A stretch of 64,000 nt of DNA from CAWCTD01 sp963798455 (lineage in GTDB: Bacteria > Acidobacteriota > Terriglobia > Bryobacterales > Bryobacteraceae). The position numbers were made by a program, and so were the translations under genes. Below are positions 52,448 through 61,619 of the stretch, one piece after another (positions within the stretch are counted from its first letter, which is position 1; the number at the start of each line of letters is the position of its first letter). The notes under the pieces are model-generated. The model worked only from the letters and a program-made list of their open reading frames with translations. It made no database searches and was not told where the DNA came from. Location of the stretch: positions 3,348,001 to 3,412,000 of the forward strand of contig CAWCTD010000003.1 in assembly GCA_963798455.1 (NCBI GenBank), read 5' to 3'.

Positions 52448-53032
52448 GTGCTGGCACTCATCCGAAGGAAGATGAAGTTCCAGCGGGAGGCTGATCCGGC
52501 CTGGGCGGACCGGATCAGCACGCAGCCTGGAATCGACCGGATCTGGTCGTGCATCCAGTGCGGCACCTGCTCTGGAACCTGTCCCCTCTCCATCTACATG
52601 GACTTCACGCCGAGGCGCATCATCGCCCTGGTGCGCGAAGGATTCCGCGAGGACGCTTTGAGCTGCCAGACCATCTGGCTCTGCGCCTCTTGCTACAGTT
52701 GCACGGCTCATTGCCCGCAAAATGTGCACATCACCGATCTCATGTACACATTGAAACGGGAGGCCATCAAGCACCGCCTGTACCCCAAGCGCTTCCCGAT
52801 TCCGGTGCTGGCGCGCGAATTCTACAGCCTGGTGCGGCGGCACGGGCGCAACAACGAGGTCTGGCTGGTGGTGCGCATGGCTTTGAAGTCCAACCCGTTC
52901 GTGCTCGTGAGCATGGCCAAGTACGGGCTGGGACTCATGCGTACGGGACGCATGAGCCTCCGGCAGGAGCACATCAAGGGGACGCGCGAGCTCCAGGCCG
53001 AACTGGCGGCTCAGCAGGAGGCATCGCAATGA
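52448..53032 (+). CDS. hdrC: Heterodisulfide reductase subunit HdrC
   Basis: A 194-residue iron-sulfur protein carrying electrons between HdrA and HdrB. Two ferredoxin motifs are present: CIQCGTCSGTCPLSIYM (about residues 34-50) and CASCYSCTAHCPQNVHI (about 77-93). AAGGAG at 52434-52439 supports the GTG 52448 start. The C-terminal part is helical. It overlaps hdrB by ATGA. The heterodisulfide is CoM-S-S-CoB in methanogens; in bacteria the natural disulfide or acceptor is often unknown. Confidence 0.92.
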   Translation: MLALIRRKMKFQREADPAWADRISTQPGIDRIWSCIQCGTCSGTCPLSIYMDFTPRRIIALVREGFREDALSCQTIWLCASCYSCTAHCPQNVHITDLMYTLKREAIKHRLYPKRFPIPVLAREFYSLVRRHGRNNEVWLVVRMALKSNPFVLVSMAKYGLGLMRTGRMSLRQEHIKGTRELQAELAAQQEASQ

Positions 53033-53952
53033 GCGCCAACGGGAACAACTGCAAGCCGAGCTACGCGTACTTCCCCGGCTGTTCGCTGGGCGGCACGGGC
53101 CTCGCCTATGAAGAGAGCATGAAGACGCTCTACCGGCTGCTCGGCATCAAGCTGGACGAGCTGGAAGACTGGAACTGCTGCGGCGCCACGGCGTACATGT
53201 GCATCGACGAAGGCTCCGCGTTCCTGATGTCGGCGCGGAACCTGTCGATCGCGCACAAAATGGGCGCCAGCGAGGTCCTGGCGCCGTGCAGCGCCTGCTA
53301 CCTGGCGCTGCGCAAGACGCAGGACTACGTCGAGCATCATCCGGCGGTGGGCGGGAAGGTGAAGCAGTCCCTGGAGAAGGCCGGACTGGGACCGATGAAC
53401 GCCGTAAAGGTCCGGCATCCCCTCGAAATGCTCTACAACGACGTGGGCGTGGACCAGATCGGGTCCCGCGCGAAACGGAAGTGGCGCGGCGGCCGGATCG
53501 CCTGCTACTACGGCTGCCAGGCGGTGCGCCCTTACAGCGAAGTGGACCTGCCGCACAACCCCATGCGCATGGACGAGCTGATGCGGGCCGTGGGCGCGCC
53601 CACCGTGGACTATGCGCTTAAGACCAAGTGCTGCGGAGGCTCGCTCACCGGGACGATGCACGAGGTGGGTCTTCGCCTGAACTACATCCTGCTGAAGGAG
53701 GCGGTGCGGAAAGGAGCGGAGGCGATCGTCACCATCTGCCCCCTGTGCCAGTTCAACCTGGATGTCTACCAAAAGGAGATCACCAGGCAGAGCGGCGAGC
53801 GGTTCGACATGCCGATCCTCTACTTCACCCAAGTGCTCGGCTGGGCGCTCGGCGGTGAGGAGCGCGAGTTGGGTTTGCACCGCTCGCTCGCCGGCCAGAG
53901 CCTGATCCGCCGGTGGTTCGCCGCCCACGAGGAGGTGGAAACCTATGTCTGA
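53029..53952 (+). CDS. hdrB: Heterodisulfide reductase subunit HdrB
   Basis: A 307-residue subunit with two CCG domains that hold non-cubane [4Fe-4S] clusters at the disulfide-reducing site. Visible cysteines are FPGCS, DWNCCGATA with PCSACY, and YYGCQ, TKCCGGS with CPLCQFN. All are complete. It overlaps hdrC (ATGA) and hdrA (ATG 53945 before the stop), so the three genes are translationally coupled. Confidence 0.93.
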   Translation: MSANGNNCKPSYAYFPGCSLGGTGLAYEESMKTLYRLLGIKLDELEDWNCCGATAYMCIDEGSAFLMSARNLSIAHKMGASEVLAPCSACYLALRKTQDYVEHHPAVGGKVKQSLEKAGLGPMNAVKVRHPLEMLYNDVGVDQIGSRAKRKWRGGRIACYYGCQAVRPYSEVDLPHNPMRMDELMRAVGAPTVDYALKTKCCGGSLTGTMHEVGLRLNYILLKEAVRKGAEAIVTICPLCQFNLDVYQKEITRQSGERFDMPILYFTQVLGWALGGEERELGLHRSLAGQSLIRRWFAAHEEVETYV

Positions 53953-55939
53953 GCAGAACGGCACGGTCCGGATCGGGGTCTATGTCTGTCATTGCGGCAG
54001 CAACATAGCGGCCATCGTGGACTGCAAGGACGTGGCGGACTACGGGCGGGAGCTCCCTCACGTCGCGATCTCGCGCGACTACAAGTACCTGTGCTCGGAC
54101 CCGGGGCAGGAATTGATCCGGCAGGACATCCGAGAGCACAACCTGAACCGCATCGTAGTGGCTTCCTGCTCGCCGCACCTGCACGAGCACACCTTCCGCA
54201 CGGCGGTCGAGCAGTCCGGCCTGAACGCGTACTACATGCACATGGTCAACATCCGCGAGCACGACTCGTGGGTACACCAGGACCGGGCCATGGCCACCGC
54301 GAAGGCCAAGGACCTGGTGCGGGCGGCCGTGCGGCGCGTAGCGCGGCACGAGCCCCTCACGAAGGGCAGCGTTCCGATTCATCCCGCCGTGCTGGTGGTG
54401 GGCGGGGGCATTGCCGGCATCCATGCCGCACTGACACTGGCTCACGCCGGCAAGAAGGTCTACCTGGTCGAGAAGCAGCCCTCGATCGGCGGCCATATGG
54501 CCATGTTCGACAAGACTTTCCCGACGCTGGATTGCGCCGCCTGCATCCTGACCCCCAAGATGTCCTCGGTGAAGGCCGACCCGAACATCACTCTGTGGTC
54601 CAATGCCGAGGTCACACAGGTGGACGGATACGTGGGCAACTTCGATGTCAAGGTCACTCGCTGGCCCCGGTACATCGACGAGGACCTGTGCTCGGGCTGC
54701 CTGGAATGCATCGAAGCCTGCATCTACAAGGAAGCCAAGTTTCCCGACCAGTTCAACCTGGGGCTGAGCAAGCGCAAGCCGATCTACATCCCCTTCCCGC
54801 AGGCGGTGCCGCAAGTCCCGGTGATCGACACGGAGACCTGCATCCAGTTCAAGACCGGCAAGTGCAAGAAGACCTGCCTGGCGGCCTGCGCCGACCGCAA
54901 GGCCATCGACTTCCAGCAGAAGGAGAAAGTGGAAGAGGTCCGGGTCGGCGCCATCGTCCTGGCCACCGGATTCGAGGCCTTCGACGCCAGCAAGGTCCCC
55001 TACTACGGTTACGGCACGTACCCGAACGTGTACACCTCGCTCGAGGTCGAGCGGCTGGTGAACGCGTCTGGTCCGACCAGCGGCGATGTGGTGCTGCGCG
55101 ATGGACGCCGGCCGAAGTCGATCGGCATCATCCACTGCGTGGGCTCGCGCGATGAGCACACCAACCGCTGGTGCTCGCGGGTCTGCTGCATGTACTCGCT
55201 GAAGCTGGCGCACCTGCTCAAGGAGCACACCGAGGCGGAAGTCTTCAACTTCTACATCGACATGCGCACCCCGGGCAAGGGCTTCGAGGAGTTCTACCAG
55301 AAGCTGCTGAATGAAGGCGTGCATTTCATCCGCGGCCGCGTGGCCGAAGTCACCGACTGGGCCCTGGACTCCACCGAGGAAGACAAGCTGGTCCTGCGCG
55401 TGGAAGACACGCTGCTCGGCGCCGTGCGCCGGATTCCGGTGGACATGGTGGTGCTCTCGGTGGGCATCGAGCCGCGAGCCGACACCGGCGAGGTCCGCCG
55501 GATGTTCAACATCTCCTGTGCCAGCGAGGGGTTCTTCCTGGAGCGGCACCCGAAGCTGGCGCCGGTCAACACCTTCACCGACGGGATCTTCCTGGCGGGC
55601 TGCTGCCAGGGCCCCAAGGACATCCCCGATACGGTGGCGCAGGCCGGAGCGGCCGCCGCCGAGGCGATGGCCCTGATAGACGCGGGAGCCGTCGAGACCG
55701 AGCCCAACACGGCCTACGTGGTCGAAGAGGAGTGCTCGGGCTGCCGGACCTGCGTGCCACTGTGTCCGTACAGCGCGATCGTTTTCGACGCAGCCAACAA
55801 CCGGGCGTTCATACAGGAGGTGCTGTGCAAGGGCTGCGGCACTTGCGTCGCGGCCTGCCCGTCGGGTTCTATCGGGCAGCACCTGTTCGAAGACGATCAG
55901 ATCTTCGAGGAGATCGAGGGGGTCCTGGCCCATGTCTGA
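53945..55939 (+). CDS. hdrA: Heterodisulfide reductase subunit HdrA (copy 1)
   Basis: A 664-residue flavoprotein, the bifurcating core of Hdr. An N-terminal cysteine domain (VYVCHCGSNI) is followed by the FAD dinucleotide fold (VVGGGIAGIHAALTLAHAG, about residue 140). An inserted ferredoxin is CSGCLECIEACIYK (about 235) with CKKTC later, and the segment CVGSRDEHTNRWCSRVCC is near 400. Two C-terminal [4Fe-4S] motifs are CSGCRTCVPLCPYSAI and CKGCGTCVAACPSGSI. The length is like methanogen HdrA (about 650). The end overlaps the mvhD fragment by 8 bp. It would split electrons between ferredoxin and HdrBC. Confidence 0.95.
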   Translation: MSEQNGTVRIGVYVCHCGSNIAAIVDCKDVADYGRELPHVAISRDYKYLCSDPGQELIRQDIREHNLNRIVVASCSPHLHEHTFRTAVEQSGLNAYYMHMVNIREHDSWVHQDRAMATAKAKDLVRAAVRRVARHEPLTKGSVPIHPAVLVVGGGIAGIHAALTLAHAGKKVYLVEKQPSIGGHMAMFDKTFPTLDCAACILTPKMSSVKADPNITLWSNAEVTQVDGYVGNFDVKVTRWPRYIDEDLCSGCLECIEACIYKEAKFPDQFNLGLSKRKPIYIPFPQAVPQVPVIDTETCIQFKTGKCKKTCLAACADRKAIDFQQKEKVEEVRVGAIVLATGFEAFDASKVPYYGYGTYPNVYTSLEVERLVNASGPTSGDVVLRDGRRPKSIGIIHCVGSRDEHTNRWCSRVCCMYSLKLAHLLKEHTEAEVFNFYIDMRTPGKGFEEFYQKLLNEGVHFIRGRVAEVTDWALDSTEEDKLVLRVEDTLLGAVRRIPVDMVVLSVGIEPRADTGEVRRMFNISCASEGFFLERHPKLAPVNTFTDGIFLAGCCQGPKDIPDTVAQAGAAAAEAMALIDAGAVETEPNTAYVVEEECSGCRTCVPLCPYSAIVFDAANNRAFIQEVLCKGCGTCVAACPSGSIGQHLFEDDQIFEEIEGVLAHV

Positions 55940-56198
55940 CCTGGTGAACATCAGCGGGAAGTCCGAACCCAGAATCGTGGCGTTCTTCTGCAACTGGTGC
56001 ACCTACCTGGCAGCCGACCTGGCCGGTACGTCACGGCTGAAGTACGCGCCCAACACGCGCGTGATCCGCGTGATGTGCTCGGGCCGGGTGGACCCGCAGT
56101 TCATCCTGGAGGCCTTCGCCAAGGGCGCCGACGTTAGGGTGCCTGGCGGCCTCTGCGTCTCGGCGCCGTGGACCTCCATCCAGATCTCGACCCCGTAG
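55932..56198 (+). pseudogene. mvhD: Truncated MvhD-like subunit (copy 1)
   Basis: The first 67 residues, PRIVAFFCNWCTYLAADLAG up to GRVDPQFILEAFAKGAD, match the intact copy at 63590 closely. Homology stops at 56133, where the sequence switches to the antisense of an isomerase fragment, adding 21 unrelated residues and a stop at 56198. The remaining three or four cysteines of the [2Fe-2S] domain are lost. MvhD normally links hydrogenase to HdrA, so this copy is unlikely to work. Confidence 0.88.
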
Positions 56199-56605
56199 CC
56201 TGCGCCGAAATCCCGCAGCTCACGCAGGCAGGCAGCGATGTTGGAGATGGTGCTTTGCTGGGGGACGTCCTTGGGCAGGGCGTTGGGCCGGACCCTGACT
56301 CCCAAAGCACCCGTGTCGTGTGCCAGGACGACGAACTCCTTGGCGAGCGCGACTTGCCTGGCGCGCTCCGCGGCATCCGGGGACTGGAATTCGCAGGTCG
56401 TGCCGAAGCTTAGCAGGCGGACTCTACTTGCCGCGAAACGTTTGCGCACTTGCAGCCGCTCTTCGTTCCCCAAGGAGGGCTCCACGCCGTGCTTGTGGGT
56501 GGTGCGAAGCTCGACAGCCTCATATCCAGTTTCCTGCGGGGTCTTGATGATTTTCTCGATGTCCCAATCTTTCAGGACGTCATAGGTGACGGCCCCGAGC
56601 CGCAT
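56134..56605 (-). pseudogene. Fragment of a duplicated TIM-barrel isomerase gene
   Basis: Reading on the minus strand from 56605 gives MRLGAVTYDVLKDWDIEKII onward, very like the gene at 50843-51610 through ETQRPP. The copy matches 51101-51626 but lacks 28 bp that lie between two GGCGGCCT repeats in the original. At the other end it joins mvhD through the shared 9-mer GGCGCCGAC. The two copies also differ by scattered substitutions, so the event is not very recent. It is a remnant only, unable to fold as a full barrel. Confidence 0.88.
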
Positions 56606-56683
56606 CAGTGCCTCCAGGAAGCTTGCAGTCGTGCGAATCATAGCACAGAGGGCCTGGAAAACAGCCACGGTCAAAAAAAAAGC

Positions 56684-56712
56684 TTTTAAGAGTCGCATCT
56701 CTGATTTATAAT
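56684..56712 (+). promoter_or_regulatory. Possible promoter of the hdrD-etf cluster
   Basis: A perfect TATAAT is at 56707-56712, with a weak TTTTAA at 56684-56689, 17 bp upstream. A short A-run and AAGCTTTT lie just ahead. It would drive the downstream cluster now that the upstream operon has been cut. Confidence 0.4.
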
Positions 56713-56755
56713 TGGGTTCTTGCCGAGATCCCCACGAAGGCAAGGGGGAGGTCCT

Positions 56756-57964
56756 ATGCCCACATCCGCGCCAGGCTTCGACCAAGCCGTGTGCGAACTC
56801 ACTCTGGAGAACATGTTCGACTTTCCGGAGGGGCGAAAAATACTCACATGCATTCAATGCGGAATCTGTGCGGGAACTTGCCCGTACGGCGAGGTGTCGG
56901 ATTACCCGCCGCGCCGCATTATCGCAATGCTGAGGGCAGGACTCTTGGAGAAAGTGTTCGAGAGTGACAGCCTCCTGAACTGCGTGGCGTGCTATGCCTG
57001 CCTGGCGAAGTGCCCGCGGGACATCCGCCTGACAGAGGTTCTGCTGCCGCTGGTGAAGGAGCAGACGTTCCTGCGTCTGCCAGAGGTGCCGGCAGAGCTG
57101 CAAAGAGCCTTGGCGAACACGCTTCGGTACGGGAACCCTTCCGGCGAATCACCGCGAAAGAGGGCGGCATGGGTGAAGACGGCAGGGGTGCCAATCCGGA
57201 TCCTCGGCGAGGATCCGAGCCCGGTCGATGTTCTGTGGTTCGTGGAGTGCAACAACTCCTATCATCCCCGCGGCCAAGACGTGAGCCGGGCCACGGCCAA
57301 GATTTTTCACGCACTCGGCATCGATTTCGCCATCTTGGGCAATGAAGAGAAGTGCGCCGGCGAGTGCGCCCGGCTGCTGGGGGAGACGGGACTCTTTGAC
57401 ACTCTCACGGACTACAACATAGCAGTCTTCGCCAAGTATCGTTTCAACCGGATTGTCACGTCCGGGGCCCACGCCTACGACGCTTTCAAGTATGTGTACC
57501 CGTCGTCCGGGTTCAACTATCGGTTGGAGCACACCATGCCGTTTCTGGCCGGGTACCTGGATGCGCTGAAGCCCATGCTGAAGCGCAAGCTCAGCTACAG
57601 GGTCACCTACCACGACTCCTGCTGCCTGGGGCGGCACAACGGCTTCTATGACGAACCGCGCCGGCTGCTCCAAGCCATCCCCGGAATCAAGCTCACGGAG
57701 ATGCCGCACAACCGGATCAACGCCATTTGCTGCGGCGGCGGAGGCGGCGGGATGTGGCTGGACACCTACTACAAGGCGAAAGGCTACGAGCGACTGTCGG
57801 AACGGCGCGTCAAGGAGGCGGCGGCTACCGGCGCCGACGTTCTGGCCATTTCCTGCCCTTACGAGATTTCGCGCTTCGAGGACGCCCTCAAGGTGCTGGG
57901 CTACGACAACAAGATGATGGTCAAGGACATCAACGAACTACTGGCCGAGTCGATGGAGGTCTAG
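56756..57964 (+). CDS. HdrD-like Fe-S oxidoreductase (HdrC-HdrB fusion)
   Basis: A 402-residue protein combining an HdrC-type ferredoxin half with CCG domains. The motifs are CIQCGICAGTCPYGEV (about residue 32) and CVACYACLAKCPRDI (about 78). CCG-type segments include HDSCCLGRHNGFYDEPRRLL, AICCGGGGGGMW and ISCPYEI. GGGGAGG precedes ATG 56756. The first CCG domain near ECNNSYHPRGQD has lost most cysteines, as in many bacterial HdrD-like proteins. It stands at the head of a cluster with etfBA, suggesting electron transfer between ETF and disulfide or quinone. Confidence 0.88.
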   Translation: MPTSAPGFDQAVCELTLENMFDFPEGRKILTCIQCGICAGTCPYGEVSDYPPRRIIAMLRAGLLEKVFESDSLLNCVACYACLAKCPRDIRLTEVLLPLVKEQTFLRLPEVPAELQRALANTLRYGNPSGESPRKRAAWVKTAGVPIRILGEDPSPVDVLWFVECNNSYHPRGQDVSRATAKIFHALGIDFAILGNEEKCAGECARLLGETGLFDTLTDYNIAVFAKYRFNRIVTSGAHAYDAFKYVYPSSGFNYRLEHTMPFLAGYLDALKPMLKRKLSYRVTYHDSCCLGRHNGFYDEPRRLLQAIPGIKLTEMPHNRINAICCGGGGGGMWLDTYYKAKGYERLSERRVKEAAATGADVLAISCPYEISRFEDALKVLGYDNKMMVKDINELLAESMEV

Positions 57965-57967
57965 CAG

Positions 57968-58747
57968 ATGAATATTCTCGTCCTTCTGAGAATGGTGCCG
58001 GACGTCGTCGAGGAATTGGAAGTCGCGCCCGACGGCAAGTCGCTGGACACGGAGTTCCTGCGGATGATCGTCAGCGAGTCCGATGATCATGCGCTGGAGG
58101 AGGCGCTTATCCTGAAGGAGCGTTACGGGGGCAAGGTGACGGCCATCGCGCTCGACGCGCCGGAGGTCGACGACGCGCTCTTCGCGGCGCTGGCCAAGGG
58201 GGTGGACCGCGCGATCAAGATCGTGGAGGCGCCTCCTGAAGTCTCCACCAACGCCGCGGCCAAGGTGTTCTCGGACGCGCTGCGACAAATACCCGGGCTG
58301 ATGCCGGCGGATCTGATCCTGGCCGGGACCCAGGCTATCGATGATCTGGACGGCTTGATCGCCCCGCTCGTGTCTCATCATCTGGGGCTGCCCTTCGTGG
58401 GCATCGTGACTGGTGTTACTTGCGACACTGCCGCCGGCACGGCCGTGCTCACACGGGAGTTCCCGTCCGGCATACGCGGCGAGTTCGACTCCCCGCTGCC
58501 GGCGGTCGTGGGCATGCAGGCCGCCGAGAAGCCTCCGCGCTACGTGCCTGTCGCCAAGGTGCGGGCAGTGATGAAGTCGCAAAGCATTGAATCGGCGCCG
58601 GCGACCTCCGGCGCGGCTGCTGTGATGCTGGAAATCGTGCGGTTGGCAAAACCCGAAGTGGCGGCACACGCGGAGATGCTGGAGGGCTCGCCTGAAGAAG
58701 CGGCCGGCAAGCTCTGCGGAATCCTGAGCGAGCGCGGGTTCTTCTGA
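57968..58747 (+). CDS. etfB: Electron transfer flavoprotein subunit beta
   Basis: A 259-residue ETF beta subunit. The N-terminal MNILVLLRMVPDVVEELEV, then SESDDHALEEALILKERYGG, and the nucleotide-binding ADLILAGTQAIDDLDGLIAP are characteristic. It binds AMP or a second flavin depending on the type and pairs with EtfA. The gene starts 3 bp after the hdrD stop and precedes etfA by 13 bp. The combination points to electrons from acyl-CoA dehydrogenases. Confidence 0.94.
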   Translation: MNILVLLRMVPDVVEELEVAPDGKSLDTEFLRMIVSESDDHALEEALILKERYGGKVTAIALDAPEVDDALFAALAKGVDRAIKIVEAPPEVSTNAAAKVFSDALRQIPGLMPADLILAGTQAIDDLDGLIAPLVSHHLGLPFVGIVTGVTCDTAAGTAVLTREFPSGIRGEFDSPLPAVVGMQAAEKPPRYVPVAKVRAVMKSQSIESAPATSGAAAVMLEIVRLAKPEVAAHAEMLEGSPEEAAGKLCGILSERGFF

Positions 58748-58760
58748 GGAGGGAGACGCG

Positions 58761-59735
58761 ATGGCTGGAAATGTCTGGGTACTGGTGGAACACTGGCGCG
58801 GGCAGGTTTCGGAGATCACCTACGAAGTGCTGGCCCTGGGCCACGAGGTGGCGGACACGCTGGGAGTGAAGTTGGAGGCCGTGCTGCTGGGTCACGGGAG
58901 CCGGGGATTGGCGGAGAGCCTGGGCAGGGCCGACTGCGTCCTGTCCGTGGACCACCCCACTTTGGCTGAACCCTTGCACGAACCCTATAGCGAGGCGCTG
59001 GCGCAGATGGCCGGCGCCAGGCGTCCGCGGCTCATCCTGGTCCCGCTCACCAACGTGACCCTGAGCGTGGGCACGTTCGTAGCGGCGCGATTTGACTCGC
59101 CCGGGGTGAATTTCTGCAAAGATGTGCAGGTCTCGAACGGGCAGATCCTGGCGCGCTCGACCATGTACGGCGGCAAGATGGAGGCTACCGTTGCAGTGAG
59201 CCAGGACCCCGCGGTCCTGGGGGTCTGGCCAGGCGCACGCCCCGCAGATAAGGGCAAGGCGGCGGGAGCGCCTCCGGTCGAGGACGTGGTGGTCGATTTG
59301 CCGGATGCGACGCGGGTGCGTTTCCGCCGCTATATCGAGCCTGAAAGCGGCGACGTGGACATCTCGCAGCAGGAGGTTCTGGTCGCCGTCGGCCGCGGCA
59401 TCCAGAGCAAGGACAACCTCGAGCTGGCGGAAGAACTGGCCCAGGCGCTGGGCGGCGCGGTGTGCGGCTCGCGCCCGGTGATCGACCAGGGGTGGCTGCC
59501 ACTGTCGCGGCAGGTCGGCAAGTCCGGGGTGATCGTCAAGTCGAAGCTCTATATCGCGGCGGGCATCAGCGGGGCTCCGGAGCACGTGGAGGGAATTCGG
59601 AACGCGGGCTTGATCGTGGCTATCAACACCGACGCGCAAGCGCCCATCTTCAACGTGGCTCATTACGGGGTGGTCGCCGACGCGCTGGACTTTCTCCCAG
59701 CGCTCACCGAAACGGTCCGGAGCAGGAAAGGATGA
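58761..59735 (+). CDS. etfA: Electron transfer flavoprotein subunit alpha
   Basis: A 324-residue ETF alpha subunit. The C-terminal FAD domain is clear: VAVGRGIQSKDNLELAEELA, then GSRPVIDQGWLPLSRQVGKS and LYIAAGISGAPEHVEGI, with the ending VAINTDAQAPIFNVAHYGVV. GGAGGGAGACG provides a strong ribosome site. It forms the ETF heterodimer with EtfB and would pass electrons to the following membrane oxidoreductase. Confidence 0.95.
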   Translation: MAGNVWVLVEHWRGQVSEITYEVLALGHEVADTLGVKLEAVLLGHGSRGLAESLGRADCVLSVDHPTLAEPLHEPYSEALAQMAGARRPRLILVPLTNVTLSVGTFVAARFDSPGVNFCKDVQVSNGQILARSTMYGGKMEATVAVSQDPAVLGVWPGARPADKGKAAGAPPVEDVVVDLPDATRVRFRRYIEPESGDVDISQQEVLVAVGRGIQSKDNLELAEELAQALGGAVCGSRPVIDQGWLPLSRQVGKSGVIVKSKLYIAAGISGAPEHVEGIRNAGLIVAINTDAQAPIFNVAHYGVVADALDFLPALTETVRSRKG

Positions 59736-59741
59736 CCCCTT

Positions 59742-61619
59742 ATGCACGATCCGGGCCGTCTGACATATTTGGGCATCCCCGGCTTTGCCTTGCTGTGGGT
59801 ACTCACGCTCGTGTCGTTCTTCCTGTTCGGACGGCGTGTGATCCGGTACATCCGCACGCTGGCCACGGCACGGCCTGAGAATCGCTGGGATCAGATCCCC
59901 AGACGCCTGGGCCTGGTCCTCGGCAACGTTCTGGGCCAGAAGCGGCTGCTGAATGAACCGGTCATCGGACTGGCTCACTTCCTGATCTTCTGGGCCTTCG
60001 TTTTCTACGCAACCTCCTTCTTTTGGAACCTGGCCCGCGGCTTGGTTCCCATCCTGCCGATTCCTTACGCCGACGGGGTCCGCTGGATGGCCCTCGCCGT
60101 GGAGGCGTCCGGCATAATCGGCCTGGTGGCGCTGGCCGTGGCCGCCGTGAGGCGGTACTTCTTCACGCCGCCTCGGCTGGAGCGGTCGGGGGACGCCACA
60201 CTGATCCTGATCCTGATCGCCATGGTGCTGGCCACCTCGCTGGCGGGATCCTTCAGCCCGGATGCCACCGTGCGCCTCTGGATGTGGTGGACCCACATGG
60301 TGACCGTGCTGGGCTTCCTGGCCTTCTTGCCATACTCCAAGCACCTCCATCTGCTAGCTTCACCTTTCGGTGTGTTTTTCTCCTCGCTTACGCCGGGCTA
60401 CATGCCTGCGCCGAGCGAGGGCGCCACTCTCCGAGAGCAGTTTACGTGGAGGGAGCTGTTCAACGGCTTCGCCTGCGCCGAGTGCGGCCGGTGCGACCGC
60501 AGTTGCCCGTGCTTCGCGAGCGGCTATCCGCTTTCGCCCAAGATGCTCATTCACTACGTCAAGGAACTGGCGCGAGCGGAGAGCCCGCGGCACGGGCTGG
60601 TGGGCGACGTCTTGAAGCCGGAGGAGATCTGGGCCTGCGCGACCTGCGCAGCCTGCATGGAGCAGTGCCCGGTGTTCAACGAGCACATCCCATTGGTGGT
60701 TGAGATGCGCCGGCTGCTGGTCGGAAAGGGCGAGGTCGAACCCGCCGTGCAGACGGCGCTTACGAACTTCTCGCGTTACGGGAACTCCTTCGGCACTTCG
60801 CCGCGGGCGCGGCCCAAGTGGACGCAGGGGCTCGACTTCAAGATCAAGGACGCCCGCAAGGAGCCCGTCGAGTACCTTTGGTTCGTCGGCGACTACGCCT
60901 CATACGACCCGCGCCTGCAGCCCATTACGCGCGCAACGGCGCGCCTGTTCCGGCAAGCGGGACTGAACTTCGGGATTCTCTACGAAGCCGAGCAGAACTC
61001 GGGCAACGACGTGCGCCGTATCGGCGAGGAGGGATTGTTCGAAGTGCTGCGCGACAAGAACCTGGAGGCGGCGGGCAAGGTGAAGTTCGACAGGATCGTG
61101 ACCACGGATCCGCACACCTACAACGCTCTGAAGAACGAGTATTTCCCCGCGGACGGCAAGGTGGTTCACTACACCGAAGTGCTGAATTCGGTCATCCGTG
61201 GCGGCAAGCTGGCTCTGGCCCCGAAGCCCGACGGCACTGTCACCTACCACGACCCGTGCTACCTGGGGCGCTACAACGGCGTCTATGACCCTCCTCGTAG
61301 AGTGCTCGACGCCCTGGGTCTCAAACTGCGCGAGATGCCGCGGAACCGGGCGCGGGCCAGTTGCTGCGGAGCCGGCGGGGGCCGGATCTGGATGGAGGAC
61401 ACACCCGGCGTGAAGGAGCGCCCGGCGGAGAATCGGGTGCGTGAGGCGGCCGGACTGAGCGGAGTGAACACCCTGGTCGTCAGTTGCCCCAAGGACCTAG
61501 TCATGTTCCGAGACGCGCTGAAAACGACCGGGCTGGAAGGCAAGCTGGCGGTAAAGGATCTGGCGGAACTGGTGGAGGAGTGCGTCGTTCCAGCGGAGAG
61601 GAGCAAAGAGAATGCCTGA
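59742..61619 (+). CDS. EtfAB:menaquinone oxidoreductase-like membrane Fe-S protein
   Basis: A 625-residue protein with a NarI-like membrane part (about residues 1-220, helices such as PGFALLWVLTLVSFFLFG and HFLIFWAFVFYATSFFW) with His residues that may bind haem. The soluble HdrD-like part (about 235-625) has CAECGRCDRSCPCFASGYPL and CATCAACMEQCPVF as two ferredoxin motifs, and CCG segments YHDPCYLGRYNGVYDPPRRV, ASCCGAGGGRIW and VSCPKDL. This layout matches the EMR/EMO enzymes that connect ETF with menaquinone in syntrophs and metal reducers. It is next to etfBA, and overlaps hdrA2 by 8 bp. Confidence 0.9.
   Translation: MHDPGRLTYLGIPGFALLWVLTLVSFFLFGRRVIRYIRTLATARPENRWDQIPRRLGLVLGNVLGQKRLLNEPVIGLAHFLIFWAFVFYATSFFWNLARGLVPILPIPYADGVRWMALAVEASGIIGLVALAVAAVRRYFFTPPRLERSGDATLILILIAMVLATSLAGSFSPDATVRLWMWWTHMVTVLGFLAFLPYSKHLHLLASPFGVFFSSLTPGYMPAPSEGATLREQFTWRELFNGFACAECGRCDRSCPCFASGYPLSPKMLIHYVKELARAESPRHGLVGDVLKPEEIWACATCAACMEQCPVFNEHIPLVVEMRRLLVGKGEVEPAVQTALTNFSRYGNSFGTSPRARPKWTQGLDFKIKDARKEPVEYLWFVGDYASYDPRLQPITRATARLFRQAGLNFGILYEAEQNSGNDVRRIGEEGLFEVLRDKNLEAAGKVKFDRIVTTDPHTYNALKNEYFPADGKVVHYTEVLNSVIRGGKLALAPKPDGTVTYHDPCYLGRYNGVYDPPRRVLDALGLKLREMPRNRARASCCGAGGGRIWMEDTPGVKERPAENRVREAAGLSGVNTLVVSCPKDLVMFRDALKTTGLEGKLAVKDLAELVEECVVPAERSKENA

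Noticed and set aside
53825..56002. A 725-codon open frame antisense to hdrB/hdrA, and similar long antisense frames at 12754-14283, 58449-60350 and 20833-22248
   Set aside because: These are shadows caused by high GC at codon position three. Their proteins are low-complexity, rich in Arg, Gly, His and Val, and overlap well-supported genes on the other strand.
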